A stretch of 53,271 bases of DNA from a bacterium (GTDB lineage Bacteria > UBA10199 > JACPAL01 > GCA-016699445): the NCBI GenBank assembly GCA_035454885.1, contig DATIGE010000065.1, forward strand, positions 1 through 53,271. Reading direction: 5' to 3'. Shown here piece after piece: positions 52,992-53,271 of this stretch. The position numbers and the translations under genes are program-made. Every line of letters starts with the position of its first letter. The stretch's first letter is position 1. The notes under the pieces were generated by a model. The model did no database searches, was not told where the DNA came from, and saw only the letters and a list, made by a program, of their open reading frames with translations.

Positions 52992-53271
52992 TTACCTCGA
53001 TAGTTTATTAACAATCTGATCAACACCCCAAACCGGATCAAAAAACTTTATGGGGCGGAAAGCATCCTCCCAAACAACTATTTCGTCTTGAGGACATATT
53101 CCGAGCGTCATTTCGTTATGCTGAAAGACAAAATCACCCCTAAAACGCCATTCGCGTTCCCAGTAGAAATCTCGTACTGGCATTTGATGCCAGCATTCAA
53201 AAAAAGGAGCAAGTTGCTCAAAGTATGGCAACTGATTTTGGGTCAAAGATTGTTTGAGATTGTCCAAAGCC
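52992..53271 (-). CDS. AbiGi-like putative abortive infection protein (partial, 5' end off the window)
   Basis: 93 codons are visible, open at the window edge. FYWEREWRFRGDFVFQHNEMTLGICPQDEIVVWED ends with FFDPVWGVDQIV. The EREWR box and FDPxWG end resemble the C-terminus of AbiGi-type proteins linked to phage resistance. The DNA is clearly more AT-rich than the rest of the window, suggesting transfer. The family call is from memory of the motif and is tentative. The neighbouring gene outside the window would decide it. Confidence 0.55.
   Translation of the reverse strand, partial: ALDNLKQSLTQNQLPYFEQLAPFFECWHQMPVRDFYWEREWRFRGDFVFQHNEMTLGICPQDEIVVWEDAFRPIKFFDPVWGVDQIVNKLSR

Overview
The window looks like chromosomal DNA from a GC-rich, free-living Gram-negative bacterium. 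It has an outer-membrane porin, many lipoproteins and signal peptides, a PBP1B-like enzyme, HrpB and a homodimeric-type pyruvate dehydrogenase E1. The TSP3 lipoprotein, cobalamin enzymes and sigma-54 control would fit a deltaproteobacterial-type lineage, but the sequence alone does not fix the phylum. There is no integrated prophage, intact insertion sequence or CRISPR array. Most genes are short housekeeping operons on the minus strand from 1 to about 40.6 kb, then mostly on the plus strand.

Layout. 1-5.7 kb: partial FAD oxidoreductase, cyclase, AbrB/PIN toxin-antitoxin, M48 protease, TSP3 lipoprotein, DUF2182/DUF1326 pair. 5.7-14.3 kb: hrpB, a methyltransferase, rtcB with archease, TPR lipoprotein, PBP, small lipoprotein, tRNA-Ser(GCU). 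14.4-17.9 kb: two related low-complexity proteins of an unrecognised family around a patatin and a DCC-type thiol protein. 18-23.3 kb: aceE, thioesterase, B12 radical SAM, DUF190/crcB, tRNA-Ser(UGA). 23.8-30.2 kb: sigma-54 response regulator with hybrid kinase, peroxiredoxin, serS, DsbA-like lipoprotein. 30.3-37.3 kb: nitrogen cluster of porin, two amt, three PII genes and glnA. 37.4-49.2 kb: KimA-like permease, deoxyhypusine-synthase-like protein, DedA, aldehyde dehydrogenase, Crp/Fnr regulators, a class II ribonucleotide reductase, CPA2 antiporter and a CBS protein. 49.2-53.3 kb: an accessory-looking end with unknown genes, BrnT/BrnA and an AbiGi-like gene.

The strongest organising signal is regulatory. 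Six sequences with exact GG-N10-GC spacing and good -24/-12 matches lie just upstream of start codons. Two drive the nitrogen operons. The other four drive genes of unknown function: the two related proteins at 14.5-17.9 kb, and a divergent pair at 49.8-50.7 kb (a cysteine-rich secreted protein and a 79-residue protein). With the sigma-54 activator at 23.8 kb, this points to a sigma-54 regulon that reaches beyond nitrogen into an undescribed set of small, secreted or low-complexity proteins. A second layer is an FNR-type box ahead of a stand-alone cyclic-nucleotide-fold protein and the oxygen-independent ribonucleotide reductase.

Limits: everything is read by eye. Gene families come from remembered motifs, and promoters are motif matches without experimental support.
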